Shown here one piece after another: positions 45,896 to 54,682 of a stretch of DNA of 64,000 nucleotides. Origin of the DNA: Planctomycetota bacterium (GTDB lineage: Bacteria; Planctomycetota; UBA1135; GCA-002686595); the NCBI GenBank assembly GCA_002683825.1, contig NYUD01000073.1:172605-236604 (forward strand). Direction: 5' to 3'. A program made the position numbers and the translations under genes. The first letter of the stretch is position 1; each line of letters starts with the position of its first letter. Under the pieces are notes generated by a model. The model ran no database searches, was not told where the DNA came from, and was given only the letters and a program-made list of their open reading frames with translations.

Positions 45896-47905
45896 ATGCG
45901 TCCGTTCACGACTCTCCTCACGATTCTCTGCCTCTTGATCCTCCAGGCGATTCCGAGGGCCCAGCGCGACAGCGAGTTCATGAAGCTGTTCGAACAGGCC
46001 CGCGAGATCAACGACAAGGGGGAGATGCGGCGGCTGGTCTCCAAGCACTACGACCCGGCCATCACGACATCGGTCGAGATCTGCCAGGAGATCGCCCGTC
46101 GCAGCAACGACACGCTCGAGGATCAGATCTCCGCCCTCGCAGCCGCCTGGCGCAAGGCACACAAGTCGTCCTTCGTCGACGACATGTACAGCCTGTATTC
46201 GTTGAAGCTCAAGGGCGCCTACAAGAAGGCTCACCAGGACCTCCTTGAGCGCTGGTATCCGATGCAGCAAACCTATGCGAACGCCATCTCGAGCAAGGAC
46301 GACCCCAAGCTCACGGAACTCGGAAACGAGTTTCTGCCGATGGGCGACGCCTTCGCGGAGCTTGGCGATGGGTTCATGGCGGCCACCTGCTATCGCAGTG
46401 GCGGGTACTGCTTCGACGAGACGAATCGCAAGGAGGGAGCGGATCTGAAACTGGCGTGCGAGGCGTGGGGGAAATTCCTCGATAGTTGGAGTGGGTTGCA
46501 GTTGAAGGGCGACGCCTTCACCCAGATCAAGATTCGCTTCGAACAGCTCGAGTTCGAAGGTTACGGCGATCCGTCCAAAGGACCCGACGCGCGCGCGAAG
46601 GCCAAGGCCGCAGCGAACCCCGAGTATCAGCCCAAGCCGATCAACGCGAGCTTCGAGCTGGTCGACTCGATCGCCTCGGTGCAACGTCCGATCTATTCGG
46701 GCGACGAGAACTACCAGCTGTGGCCCTCGATCTATCTGCAGAAGAAAGGTACGAGCGCTACCTTCTTAACCCTGAAGGATCTCTCGCCGAAGGTTCTGCG
46801 TACCTCGTACGCGAAAGCTTACATCGACCTGAATGGGGACGGCGAGGGCGACGTCGAGATACCACTCGGCGGCAAGATCACGCCGGTGCGATTCAAACTC
46901 GGCGAAGGGAGCGAAGCCCGTGAATGGGCCTTCCTCGCGACGGTCGGTCTCGAACGCGACACCTACCAGGGTTTCGACTTCAACCTCGGCCCTACGGATG
47001 ACGCGATGATCATCTACTTCGCGGGTGCGGGAAGCATCGTCGGCCTGATCGGCGAGACCCCCATTCGCGTGATCGACGACAACTGCGACGGCCGCTACGG
47101 CAGCAAGCCCATGTCCTGGAACTACCTTGGAACCGCTGCCGATTCCTTCCAGCTGGACGTCGACTCGCTGGTGATCGGTGAATCGAAGGTCGCCGTGCCC
47201 TGGAGCGAACTCCTGAAGGTGGAGGACGCCTGGTACAAGCTGAATTCAAACGAGGGCGGTACGGACATCGTCGTGGCGCGTGCAGACGTGGAGTCCGGCT
47301 CACTCAAGCTCAGCATGAAGGGGCCCAAGGCCGACTGGGTCATCGTGCAGGGCACGGGCTCCCTGGAAAACTGCTTCTATCGGGTCGGCAAGAAAGGCGT
47401 CGAGGTGCCCGCTGGCTCCTACAAGCTGTACTGCGGTCAGGTCAGCAAGGGCAAACGCCGTTCGATGATGAAGGCGCTGATGCTGCCGAGCACCAGCATG
47501 CGTTCCTGGACCGTCAAGCCGGGCCAAACGACGACCCTCGAGCTGGGTGGGCCCTTCGGCTTCGATTTCACGTTCAGGCAGGACGATGAAACGGTCTCGG
47601 TCATAGGAGACTCGATCGTCGTGACGGGCAAGAACGGCGAAACCTACCAGCGCCTGTGGGGTTGTGTCGTCCAGCCCGAGGTTTTTGTGCGCAGGAAGGG
47701 AACCAAGAAGGGCAAGGGCGCGGTCAAGATGAAACCCGTTCTGTCCCAGCAGGAGCTCGAGATGCACGAGAACGACCGTCGCTGGACCTGGTTCCCGATC
47801 ACGGAAGATTTCAACAAGAAGAAAAAGGGGCAGGACGTCGAGTTGCAGCTCTTCCAGAAAAAGAACAGGCTCTTCGGGAAGATCCAATCAGACTGGAAGG
47901 AATAG
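45896..47905 (+). CDS. Exported protein of unknown function
   Basis: A 669-residue protein with a signal peptide (MRPFTTLLTILCLLILQAIPRAQ), a helical N-terminal half (to about 250) and a beta-rich C-terminal half. YIDLNGDGEGDVEIPLGG contains a DxNxDGxGD calcium-loop-like element and KITPVRFKLGEG follows it. I recognise no catalytic motif. The N-terminal half resembles TPR-like helical bundles; the rest is poorly conserved in my knowledge. It stands alone after a 141-base gap and is followed by serS after seven bases. Similar large exported proteins of unknown function are common in Planctomycetota; no function is proposed. Confidence 0.72.
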   Translation: MRPFTTLLTILCLLILQAIPRAQRDSEFMKLFEQAREINDKGEMRRLVSKHYDPAITTSVEICQEIARRSNDTLEDQISALAAAWRKAHKSSFVDDMYSLYSLKLKGAYKKAHQDLLERWYPMQQTYANAISSKDDPKLTELGNEFLPMGDAFAELGDGFMAATCYRSGGYCFDETNRKEGADLKLACEAWGKFLDSWSGLQLKGDAFTQIKIRFEQLEFEGYGDPSKGPDARAKAKAAANPEYQPKPINASFELVDSIASVQRPIYSGDENYQLWPSIYLQKKGTSATFLTLKDLSPKVLRTSYAKAYIDLNGDGEGDVEIPLGGKITPVRFKLGEGSEAREWAFLATVGLERDTYQGFDFNLGPTDDAMIIYFAGAGSIVGLIGETPIRVIDDNCDGRYGSKPMSWNYLGTAADSFQLDVDSLVIGESKVAVPWSELLKVEDAWYKLNSNEGGTDIVVARADVESGSLKLSMKGPKADWVIVQGTGSLENCFYRVGKKGVEVPAGSYKLYCGQVSKGKRRSMMKALMLPSTSMRSWTVKPGQTTTLELGGPFGFDFTFRQDDETVSVIGDSIVVTGKNGETYQRLWGCVVQPEVFVRRKGTKKGKGAVKMKPVLSQQELEMHENDRRWTWFPITEDFNKKKKGQDVELQLFQKKNRLFGKIQSDWKE

Positions 47906-47912
47906 GGGCCCG

Positions 47913-49190
47913 TTGCTCGACCTGAAGTTCATTCGTGAAAACCCCGAGCTGGTCAAGGCCGGGGCAAGGAAGAAACGCCTCGCGTGCGACGTCGATCGCT
48001 TGATCGGCCTGGATGAAGAACGCCGTTCGGTCGGACGGCGCGTGGACGATTTACGCTCCGAACAGAAGCGTGCCGGCAAGGCCATGGGCAAGGCCTCGCT
48101 CGAAGAGCGTGGGACGATGCTGCAGGCTCAGAAGAGCCTGAAGGGGGAGCTGAAGGGCCTCGAGGAGCAGCTGGGTGCGATCGAAGCGGAAATGTACGGG
48201 CTCCAGCTCGAGATCCCCAACGTGCCCGCGGACGAGGTCCCCGAGGGCAAGGATGACACGCAAAACGTGGAACTGCGCAGGGTCGGCGAGCCGCCGGCCT
48301 TCGATTTCGAGCCCCGCGACCACGTCGACCTCGCCACGGCCCAGGGATGGCTCGACATCGAGGCCGGCGCTCGCCTGGCCGGCAGCCGCAACTACGTCTT
48401 GATCGGCGATCTCGCGCTCCTTGAAGCGGCCCTGATGCAGTTCGCCTTCGATCATATGATCGGGAAGGGATTCGTGCCCTTGAGCGTGCCCATGCTGCTG
48501 CGCCGCGAGCCCCTGGTGGGTACGGGTTACTTCCCGGGGGGTGAGGACCAGACCTACCGCACCGATGATCGCGACGAGCTCTATCTGGCCGGAACCTCCG
48601 AGGTCCCTGTGACCGCACTGCACGCCGGTGAAATCCTTCCCCTGGAGGCGCTGCCGAAGTTTTATGTGGCCCGCACGACCTGCTACCGGCGCGAAGCGGG
48701 GACCTACGGCAAGGACACCAAGGGCATCTACCGCGTACACCAGTTCCAGAAGGTCGAGCAGGTGGTCATCGATGTGGCGAATGAGGAAAAGAGCATCGCC
48801 CACCACGCCGCGATCCTGCAGAACTCAGAGGAACTCCTGCAGGCCCTCGAACTACCCTATCGCGTCGTGAACGTCTGCGGCGGAGATCTGGGCGTCCCGC
48901 ACGTACAGAAGTTCGACATCGAAACCTGGATGCCCGCTCGAGGTAGTTTCGGCGAAACACACTCGGCGTCGCGCTTCTACGACTACCAGGCCCGGCGGTT
49001 GAAGCTGCGCTACCGTGATGCTGACGGCAAGGTGCGCGCGTGTCACACATTGAACAACACCGTGGCGGCCAGTACGCGGTTGTTGATCGCACTGCTGGAG
49101 AATCACCAGCAACCGGATGGCAGCATGTGCGTGCCGGCGGCCCTGCAATCCCTGGTGGGCGGACGTCAGAAGTTGGGGCGCGCACTCTAG
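47913..49190 (+). CDS. serS: Seryl-tRNA synthetase
   Basis: The 425-residue enzyme charges tRNA-Ser. It has an N-terminal coiled-coil arm (about 25-100), motif 2 as RTTCYRREAGTYGKDTKGIYR and motif 3 as LIALLENHQQPDGSMCVP, and TAVNNTVAA-type residues are read as LNNTVAASTRLL. The start is TTG at 47913, with an AGGAATAGGGG region upstream. It is convergent with the type II secretion operon, with a 57-base gap containing a 12-base palindrome (49225-49236). Confidence 0.95.
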   Translation: MLDLKFIRENPELVKAGARKKRLACDVDRLIGLDEERRSVGRRVDDLRSEQKRAGKAMGKASLEERGTMLQAQKSLKGELKGLEEQLGAIEAEMYGLQLEIPNVPADEVPEGKDDTQNVELRRVGEPPAFDFEPRDHVDLATAQGWLDIEAGARLAGSRNYVLIGDLALLEAALMQFAFDHMIGKGFVPLSVPMLLRREPLVGTGYFPGGEDQTYRTDDRDELYLAGTSEVPVTALHAGEILPLEALPKFYVARTTCYRREAGTYGKDTKGIYRVHQFQKVEQVVIDVANEEKSIAHHAAILQNSEELLQALELPYRVVNVCGGDLGVPHVQKFDIETWMPARGSFGETHSASRFYDYQARRLKLRYRDADGKVRACHTLNNTVAASTRLLIALLENHQQPDGSMCVPAALQSLVGGRQKLGRAL

Positions 49191-49247
49191 CGGTCGGAAC
49201 TCCGGCGCCTTCGTCTCGGGCCCCGTCCAGCTGGACTACGGCGGCGT

Positions 49248-50048
49248 CTAATTCGCAAGCACCGGCGGCGCGATCTTCGGCACGATCGGAATCACGCCCG
49301 TATTCTGGATCGTTTGCAAGCTGGGTGGCAACCGGATGATCCGCTTATAGCTGATCGTACGTCGATCTATGATCAACTGTTCTCGTACGAGTCGGGGCGC
49401 AAGTTCGAGGGTCAATTCGATCTCGATACGATTCGGAACCCCCGTACTCTCGTCCCCCGTGTCCCCCCAGGAATCCACGGGTTCCGCATCCGGACCATCC
49501 TCTTCGTAGACCTCAATTTCGAGTCCCTTGACGCGATCGTGCAACAGCCCGAAACTGCCCCCGGTAAACGGCTCGTCGTCCATTCCAAAGCTCTCCCTGC
49601 GATACAGCTCCAGGAAGTCATCCGCGTCCGGGCGCCGGCGCAGGTGATAGCCGACCTCGTTGATGTCCGCCCGGCGGAAGTCCTCGCTCGAGTTTTCCCG
49701 GAAGGGCTGCAGGCTATCCACGGTCGTGATGAAGTCGATCGTGTCGGCATCAAAACCGGACAGATTTCTGTCCCGGATGCGGATGGTCATCTGTGGATCG
49801 ATGTTGTAGGTCAACATCGAACGGAGGTCGTTTTCGATCAGGTTGAGAATCGCCGGTCCCGCCAGTTGTTGCTCCTGGATGTTGTGGATGGTGTCGCGCG
49901 TGTTGCGGGCGATGTTGAGGATCTGAGTGATCGTCAACATGATGAAGGACATGATCAGGACTGTGACGAGAACCTCCACAAGCGTGAAGCCGCCGTTGCG
50001 CGAATCCGCCAGGTCACTGTCCCTTGTGTCGCACAGGCTGCGCATCAA
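49248..50048 (-). CDS. gspJ: Type II secretion minor pseudopilin, GspJ-like
   Basis: The 266-residue protein has a type IV pilin signal (SRNGGFTLVEVLVTVLIMSF) with cleavage after the glycine and Glu at mature position 5. The length and the C-terminal domain containing RRTISYKR fit the large minor pseudopilin J, which caps the pseudopilus tip. It overlaps gspI by four bases. It is the last gene of the minus-strand operon. Assignment to J rather than another minor pilin rests on size and order. Confidence 0.78.
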   Translation of the reverse strand: MMRSLCDTRDSDLADSRNGGFTLVEVLVTVLIMSFIMLTITQILNIARNTRDTIHNIQEQQLAGPAILNLIENDLRSMLTYNIDPQMTIRIRDRNLSGFDADTIDFITTVDSLQPFRENSSEDFRRADINEVGYHLRRRPDADDFLELYRRESFGMDDEPFTGGSFGLLHDRVKGLEIEVYEEDGPDAEPVDSWGDTGDESTGVPNRIEIELTLELAPRLVREQLIIDRRTISYKRIIRLPPSLQTIQNTGVIPIVPKIAPPVLAN

Positions 50049-50638
50049 TTCGGGGGAAGGAATTCTTCCTCCTCAGAGGCCTCTTCCTGGTCGGGATTGA
50101 TGCCATAGACCTGCATCCAGGGAATCCAGCGCTCGATCGTGACCTGGTTCGGGTATTCGCCCAGCCTGGGGAATAAAACCGTGATGTAGACCTCCTCGTA
50201 GGGCTCGCTCACCGCTTCCTCGTCGTCGAGTCCCTCTTCCTCGAGGCGTTCCTGCTCCTGTTCCCGTTCCCAGGCCCAGTTGTCCCAGTAGCCCGTTTCT
50301 TCCTCGTGGGCGTACTCCTGCGGCCGATTGTCTTCGCCGAAACCCAGCTCCCAGCGCCAATCTTCGTAGCCCTCTTCGGCATAGGTGCCGTGGAGCTTGT
50401 CGCCCTCGCCGTCGAGTTCCTCCCAGTAGAGTCCGGCTTCGACCCGCCCCAGACTCAGCAGGGCGAGTTCGCGGGCCACCTTGCGGTTGTGGGTTTGGGC
50501 GGCGCTGAACTTGGACGTGTTCAAACCCTGCAAGACCAGCACGAGGGCGAAACTCACGATCAGCAGGGTGACCGCAACTTCGGCCAGGGTGAAGCCGGAA
50601 CGAGCGCCTCCAGGTGTGGGGCCGGGGCGATTCATCAA
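50045..50638 (-). CDS. gspI: Type II secretion minor pseudopilin, GspI-like, with acidic insertion
   Basis: The 197-residue protein has a pilin-like leader (ARSGFTLAEVAVTLLIVSF) with Glu5. The mature domain carries a long acidic region (about 120-155, rich in E and D around WEREQEQERLEEEGLDDEE) and an acidic tail (EEASEEEEF). Such a charged insertion is unusual for GspI. It overlaps its neighbours by four bases on each side (ATGA-type), so it is co-translated with gspH and gspJ. Confidence 0.7.
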   Translation of the reverse strand: MMNRPGPTPGGARSGFTLAEVAVTLLIVSFALVLVLQGLNTSKFSAAQTHNRKVARELALLSLGRVEAGLYWEELDGEGDKLHGTYAEEGYEDWRWELGFGEDNRPQEYAHEEETGYWDNWAWEREQEQERLEEEGLDDEEAVSEPYEEVYITVLFPRLGEYPNQVTIERWIPWMQVYGINPDQEEASEEEEFLPPN

Positions 50639-51213
50639 AAGTCGGCCTCGCTGGCCAATTCGCGTTCGAAGTAGCCTTCGTGGAAGCGGATTTCACCCGT
50701 GAGCGGTAAGGCTTCGATCGTGAAGTCGCGCTCGAATTGTTCCTGGTAGAGCACGACGCGGTGATAGCTCGAGGCCCCGAGCGCGTCGAAGCGCACGTAG
50801 ACCTCCCTGTCGGCATCGGTATAGGTCACATCGTCGATGGTGACCTCGCGGATCTGGAGCCCCTTTTCGGCAAGGTCATGCCTGCGTTTCCAGACCCGCT
50901 CGTCATCCTCCGAGCGGGCGAATCCACCGCCCTCCAGAAAGGGCGAGCGGACCGCATAGCTGTCGCCGTCGATGTCGTAGTAGATGCGAAACTCGCAGTT
51001 GAAAGCGATCGCGTCGGAACGGGTACCGTAGAGCGTCTCCGATAGGTTGCGGACCGCAGTGTTCAGCCTCTGGTTGGGTAGTAGCGCTTTCCAGGACATG
51101 AAGACCGCAGTAGCGATGATCCCGAGCAGCAGGGCGACGACCGTGACTTCGATCAAGGTGAAGCCGCTTCGCCTTCCAGGCCTGCCAGCGGTTGTCTGCA
51201 GCAGAGTATCCAA
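50635..51213 (-). CDS. gspH: Type II secretion minor pseudopilin, GspH-like
   Basis: The 192-residue product has the leader RRSGFTLIEVTVVALLLG with mature Glu5 and a beta-rich C-terminal domain (SYHRVVLYQEQF). This is the expected structure of GspH/FimT pseudopilins. Position between gspG and gspI supports the assignment. The start codon is the ATG at 51213. Confidence 0.75.
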   Translation of the reverse strand: MDTLLQTTAGRPGRRSGFTLIEVTVVALLLGIIATAVFMSWKALLPNQRLNTAVRNLSETLYGTRSDAIAFNCEFRIYYDIDGDSYAVRSPFLEGGGFARSEDDERVWKRRHDLAEKGLQIREVTIDDVTYTDADREVYVRFDALGASSYHRVVLYQEQFERDFTIEALPLTGEIRFHEGYFERELASEADF

Positions 51214-51237
51214 GGGGGGGTCGTTCCAAACGAGGTG

Positions 51238-51672
51238 TCAGATCTCTTTGTTGATAATCATGATGTTGTCGAAATCCCTGTCCTTGCCTTCGCCTCCGGG
51301 TGCGCCGTCGCCGCCAAAGGTGAAGACCCGTAGCCGGTTGCCGCCTTCAGGCGGCTCGTAGCCGTACTCGAAACCCCAGGGGTCGGTCGGTACCTGGTCG
51401 CCTTCGAGGTAGGTCACCCCGCTGTCGTCGGGGGTGACGAGCGCTTCCAGGGAATCTGGATAACGGCCTTGGTTCTCGATGGCGTATTGCTTGAGGGCAT
51501 CGACGATGGTGATGACCTCGCCCTTGGCGATGCCGACCTGGCTCGTGAAGAGGCGGTCGATCACCTTCTTGCCGACGGTTGCCGCCAGCAGACCGATGAT
51601 CACGACCACCACCATCATTTCGGCCAGCGAAAAGCCCGCCTGCTTGCTTGGTTTGTCTTGGAAGTTCTTCAT
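51238..51672 (-). CDS. gspG: Type II secretion major pseudopilin GspG
   Basis: The 144-residue protein has the leader KQAGFSLAEMMVVVVIIGLL with mature Glu5, and a C-terminal region containing PTDPWGFEYGYEPPEG and the FGGDGAPGGEG loop that in GspG binds calcium. The ATG at 51672 was chosen because it lies next to the pilin leader; the open frame upstream is low complexity. GspG polymerises into the pseudopilus that pushes substrates through the secretin. Confidence 0.92.
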   Translation of the reverse strand: MKNFQDKPSKQAGFSLAEMMVVVVIIGLLAATVGKKVIDRLFTSQVGIAKGEVITIVDALKQYAIENQGRYPDSLEALVTPDDSGVTYLEGDQVPTDPWGFEYGYEPPEGGNRLRVFTFGGDGAPGGEGKDRDFDNIMIINKEI

Positions 51673-51685
51673 TGCGCGATAGTGA

Positions 51686-52954
51686 CTAGATGTTTCCGAC
51701 CTCGAGGATCGGGAGGATGATCGAGTAGACGATGAAGCCGACGACGACGGCAAGCACGACGATCATCAGCGGTTCCAGGACCACCGTGACCCGTTCCGTC
51801 ACGACTTCGATTTCTTCATCGTAGGCGTCGGCGATGCGATCCAGCATCTGTTCCAGTTCGCCGGATTGCTCGCCCACGGAGACCATGTAGCCTACGACGG
51901 AGGGGAATACTCCGGTGGCTTTCAGCGGAGTGGCGATATCGGTGCCCTCCAGGATTCGCGTTCGGATGTGGGCCGTCGCGTCGGCGATGACCCGGTTGCC
52001 GACCACCGTTTCGGTGATTTCCAGGCTGCGCACGGCGGCCACGCCGCTCGACAGCAGGGTGGCGAGGGTGCGCGTGAAGCGACTGATGGCGCTCTTGCGC
52101 ACCAGTTCGCCGATAATCGGAAGCCGCATTTTGAATCGATCGATCGCAAGCTGTCCCTTGTTCGTCTTGTAGATCTTGTTGTAGACGACCGACGCGAACG
52201 CGACGCCCAGGGGAATGACGATCCAGTAGTCCTTGAACAGGGTGCTGAGAAGGACGAGGAGTTGCGTCGGACCCGGCAGCGCCTGGCCGGTGTCCTTCAA
52301 CATGTCGGTGATCTTCGGTACGACGAAGGCCATCAGCACGGAGACGACGACCGCGCCTATGAAGATCATCAGGACAGGATAGGTCAGGGCGGAGGTGATC
52401 TTTCGTTGCAGCCGGCGCTGGCGCTGCAGAAAGTCCGCGAGCCGCAGCAACACGACGTCCACCTGCCCCGTGACTTCCCCCGCACGAACCATGTTGACGT
52501 AAAGGTCGGTGAACAGCTGCGGATAGTCCCCGAGCGCATCGCCGAAGGACGAACCCTGGGTGATGCGCTCGCGGAGGGAGCGAAATATCGTTTCCAGCCG
52601 GCGCGTCTCGGTCTGTTCGATGATGGCGGAAAGCATGTCGGACAGGGGAATACCCGCTGCCAGAAGCGTTCCCATCTGGCGGGTCAAGGCGGCAACGATC
52701 TCGAGGTCGCGCCCACTGGGTCCGGCGGGTTGCTCGCGCATCTTGTTGATACGCTGCAAGAGTCCCGGCCCTTTCGCCCGGGCTGCGGCGCGCTCCTGGC
52801 TGGTCTTGCGCCCGCCCTTGGCGACCTTGAGTTCGCTGACCAGGATATTTTCGAGCCGTAGCCGCTGCCGTGCCTCCCGCGGGGTGTCCGCGTCGATCAC
52901 GCCCGTCTTCGTCGCACCGCCGGGGACGTAGGCTTTGTACTGAAAAATCGGCAT
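51686..52954 (-). CDS. gspF: Type II secretion inner-membrane platform protein GspF
   Basis: The 422-residue protein starts MPIFQYKAYVPGGAT, the typical GspF/PilC start. Two T2SSF domains contain VNMVRAGEVTGQVDVVL and VSVGEQSGELEQML, with hydrophobic helices near 195, 245 and 395. It forms the inner-membrane platform that the ATPase acts on. A linker at about 48-75 is rich in Arg and Lys. Confidence 0.95.
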   Translation of the reverse strand: MPIFQYKAYVPGGATKTGVIDADTPREARQRLRLENILVSELKVAKGGRKTSQERAAARAKGPGLLQRINKMREQPAGPSGRDLEIVAALTRQMGTLLAAGIPLSDMLSAIIEQTETRRLETIFRSLRERITQGSSFGDALGDYPQLFTDLYVNMVRAGEVTGQVDVVLLRLADFLQRQRRLQRKITSALTYPVLMIFIGAVVVSVLMAFVVPKITDMLKDTGQALPGPTQLLVLLSTLFKDYWIVIPLGVAFASVVYNKIYKTNKGQLAIDRFKMRLPIIGELVRKSAISRFTRTLATLLSSGVAAVRSLEITETVVGNRVIADATAHIRTRILEGTDIATPLKATGVFPSVVGYMVSVGEQSGELEQMLDRIADAYDEEIEVVTERVTVVLEPLMIVVLAVVVGFIVYSIILPILEVGNI

Positions 52955-52975
52955 GGTCCCTGGAGAACTCTCGGA

Positions 52976-54682
52976 CTAGCCCATATCCAGCTGCGTGACG
53001 CGCAGGACTTCATCGGGGGTCGTCAGGCAGTCCATGATCTTTTCCTGACCGTCCATACGCAACGTCCCCATCCCACGCTCGATCGAAGAGCGCTTGATCT
53101 CGGTGGCCGTCGCTCCGTTCATGATCTGCGTTCGCAGGATTTCGTCGACGGGCATGAACTCATAGATGGCGGTACGGCCGGCGTAACCGGAATGGAAGCA
53201 CTCGTCGCAGCCCTCGCCGAAGGAGATCTCACCGTTCAGCTGTTCGGGTGCCAGTTCAACCTTGCGTAGCTTGGCAGCCCACTCGTCGCTGATCGGAACC
53301 ATCACGCGGCAATGCCGGCAGATGGTCCGCACGAGGCGCTGGGCGACGACCAGAATCAGGGAACTGGCGACGAGGTAGGGTTCGACGCCCTGATCGACCA
53401 TGCGCGTGATCGTGCTGGGAGCATCGTTGGTGTGAACGGTAGAAAATACGAGGTGGCCTGTGAGGGCCGCGCGGATGGCAACCTCGGCGGTTTCGAGGTC
53501 CCGGATCTCGCCGACCATCATCACATCGGGATCCTGGCGCAGGAAGGAGCGTAGTCCCGCGGCGAAGGTGAGGCCCTTCTTGTTGTTCACCTGAACCTGG
53601 GAGATGCCGGCCAGGGTGTATTCGACCGGATCCTCGATCGTGAGCACGTTCTTCTGCGTCGTATCGATCTGTCCCATCGATCCGTACAACGTGGTCGTCT
53701 TTCCCGATCCGGTCGGTCCGGTGACCAAAATGATGCCGTGACTCCAGGTGACATAGTCCTCGAGCATGGCCTGGTTCTTGTCGGACAGACCGATTTCGTT
53801 GAGCGCGTACAGCTTGGCCGTCTTGTCCAGGAGACGCATGACGATGCGTTCGCCGTTGGATGTCGGCACGGAGCTGATCCGCACGTCGACCTCGCCGTCG
53901 CCGATGCGGATCGTCGCGCGGCCATCCTGCGGCAGGCGCCTCTCGGCGATGTCCATGCGCCCCATGACCTTGACGCGACTGACGATGGCTTCGTGCGCCT
54001 TGCGCGGAATCGAGTCCATGTCGTAGAGGATGCCGTCGATGCGGAAGCGCACCTGGGTCCGGTCGGCGTAGGGGTGGAAGTGCACGTCGGAGGTGCGTAG
54101 TTTCAACCCCTGGAACAGGATCGTGTTGACCAGTTTGATGATCGGCGCCTTGTTCGAGACGTCGAGCACGTCCTCGGCTTCGTCGATCTTGTCGGCCAGT
54201 CCGGCAATGTCACCGTCTTCAGCGACGTCGGCCAGTGCCTCATCGACACCGTCGGCCTTGTGCCGGTACGCGCGGGCGATCAGCGTCGTGATCTCCGTGC
54301 GGGGCGCGAGCACCGGTTCGACCTCCATCCCAAGGAGTGCGGCCAGGTCGTCCATCGGCTGCGGATCGAGTGGCGCGCAAGTCGCCACCCGCACCAGGCC
54401 CGAAGATTCTTCGGACAGTGCGACCAGGTTGTAGTTGCGCGTAAACTGCACGGGAATGCGGTTGACGAAGCTGCTGGGGACGGCCGTCCCCTCCAGTCTC
54501 GAGACGAACTCGTATCCGAGGTGTCGCGCGTAGACCTCGAGCAGCTGGGGCTCGGCGAGATACTCCTTTTGCAGGATCACGCGGTCCAGGGAATCTCCGG
54601 TACTGCCGGCGATGCGCCTGCATTCCTCGAGGCGGTCTCGTGGAAGCCCCGCATCGATGAGGAGATCGGAGATTTTCGCCAC
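52976..54682 (-). CDS. gspE: Type II secretion ATPase GspE
   Basis: The 568-residue ATPase has an N-terminal MshEN-type region (about 1-140), Walker A GPTGSGKT (322-329), a Walker B-like GEIRDLETAE, and CRHC and CDEC cysteine pairs that bind zinc. The C-terminal half follows standard PilB/GspE order. The start is GTG at 54682, overlapping the gspD stop by one base. It powers pseudopilus assembly. Confidence 0.95.
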   Translation of the reverse strand: MAKISDLLIDAGLPRDRLEECRRIAGSTGDSLDRVILQKEYLAEPQLLEVYARHLGYEFVSRLEGTAVPSSFVNRIPVQFTRNYNLVALSEESSGLVRVATCAPLDPQPMDDLAALLGMEVEPVLAPRTEITTLIARAYRHKADGVDEALADVAEDGDIAGLADKIDEAEDVLDVSNKAPIIKLVNTILFQGLKLRTSDVHFHPYADRTQVRFRIDGILYDMDSIPRKAHEAIVSRVKVMGRMDIAERRLPQDGRATIRIGDGEVDVRISSVPTSNGERIVMRLLDKTAKLYALNEIGLSDKNQAMLEDYVTWSHGIILVTGPTGSGKTTTLYGSMGQIDTTQKNVLTIEDPVEYTLAGISQVQVNNKKGLTFAAGLRSFLRQDPDVMMVGEIRDLETAEVAIRAALTGHLVFSTVHTNDAPSTITRMVDQGVEPYLVASSLILVVAQRLVRTICRHCRVMVPISDEWAAKLRKVELAPEQLNGEISFGEGCDECFHSGYAGRTAIYEFMPVDEILRTQIMNGATATEIKRSSIERGMGTLRMDGQEKIMDCLTTPDEVLRVTQLDMG

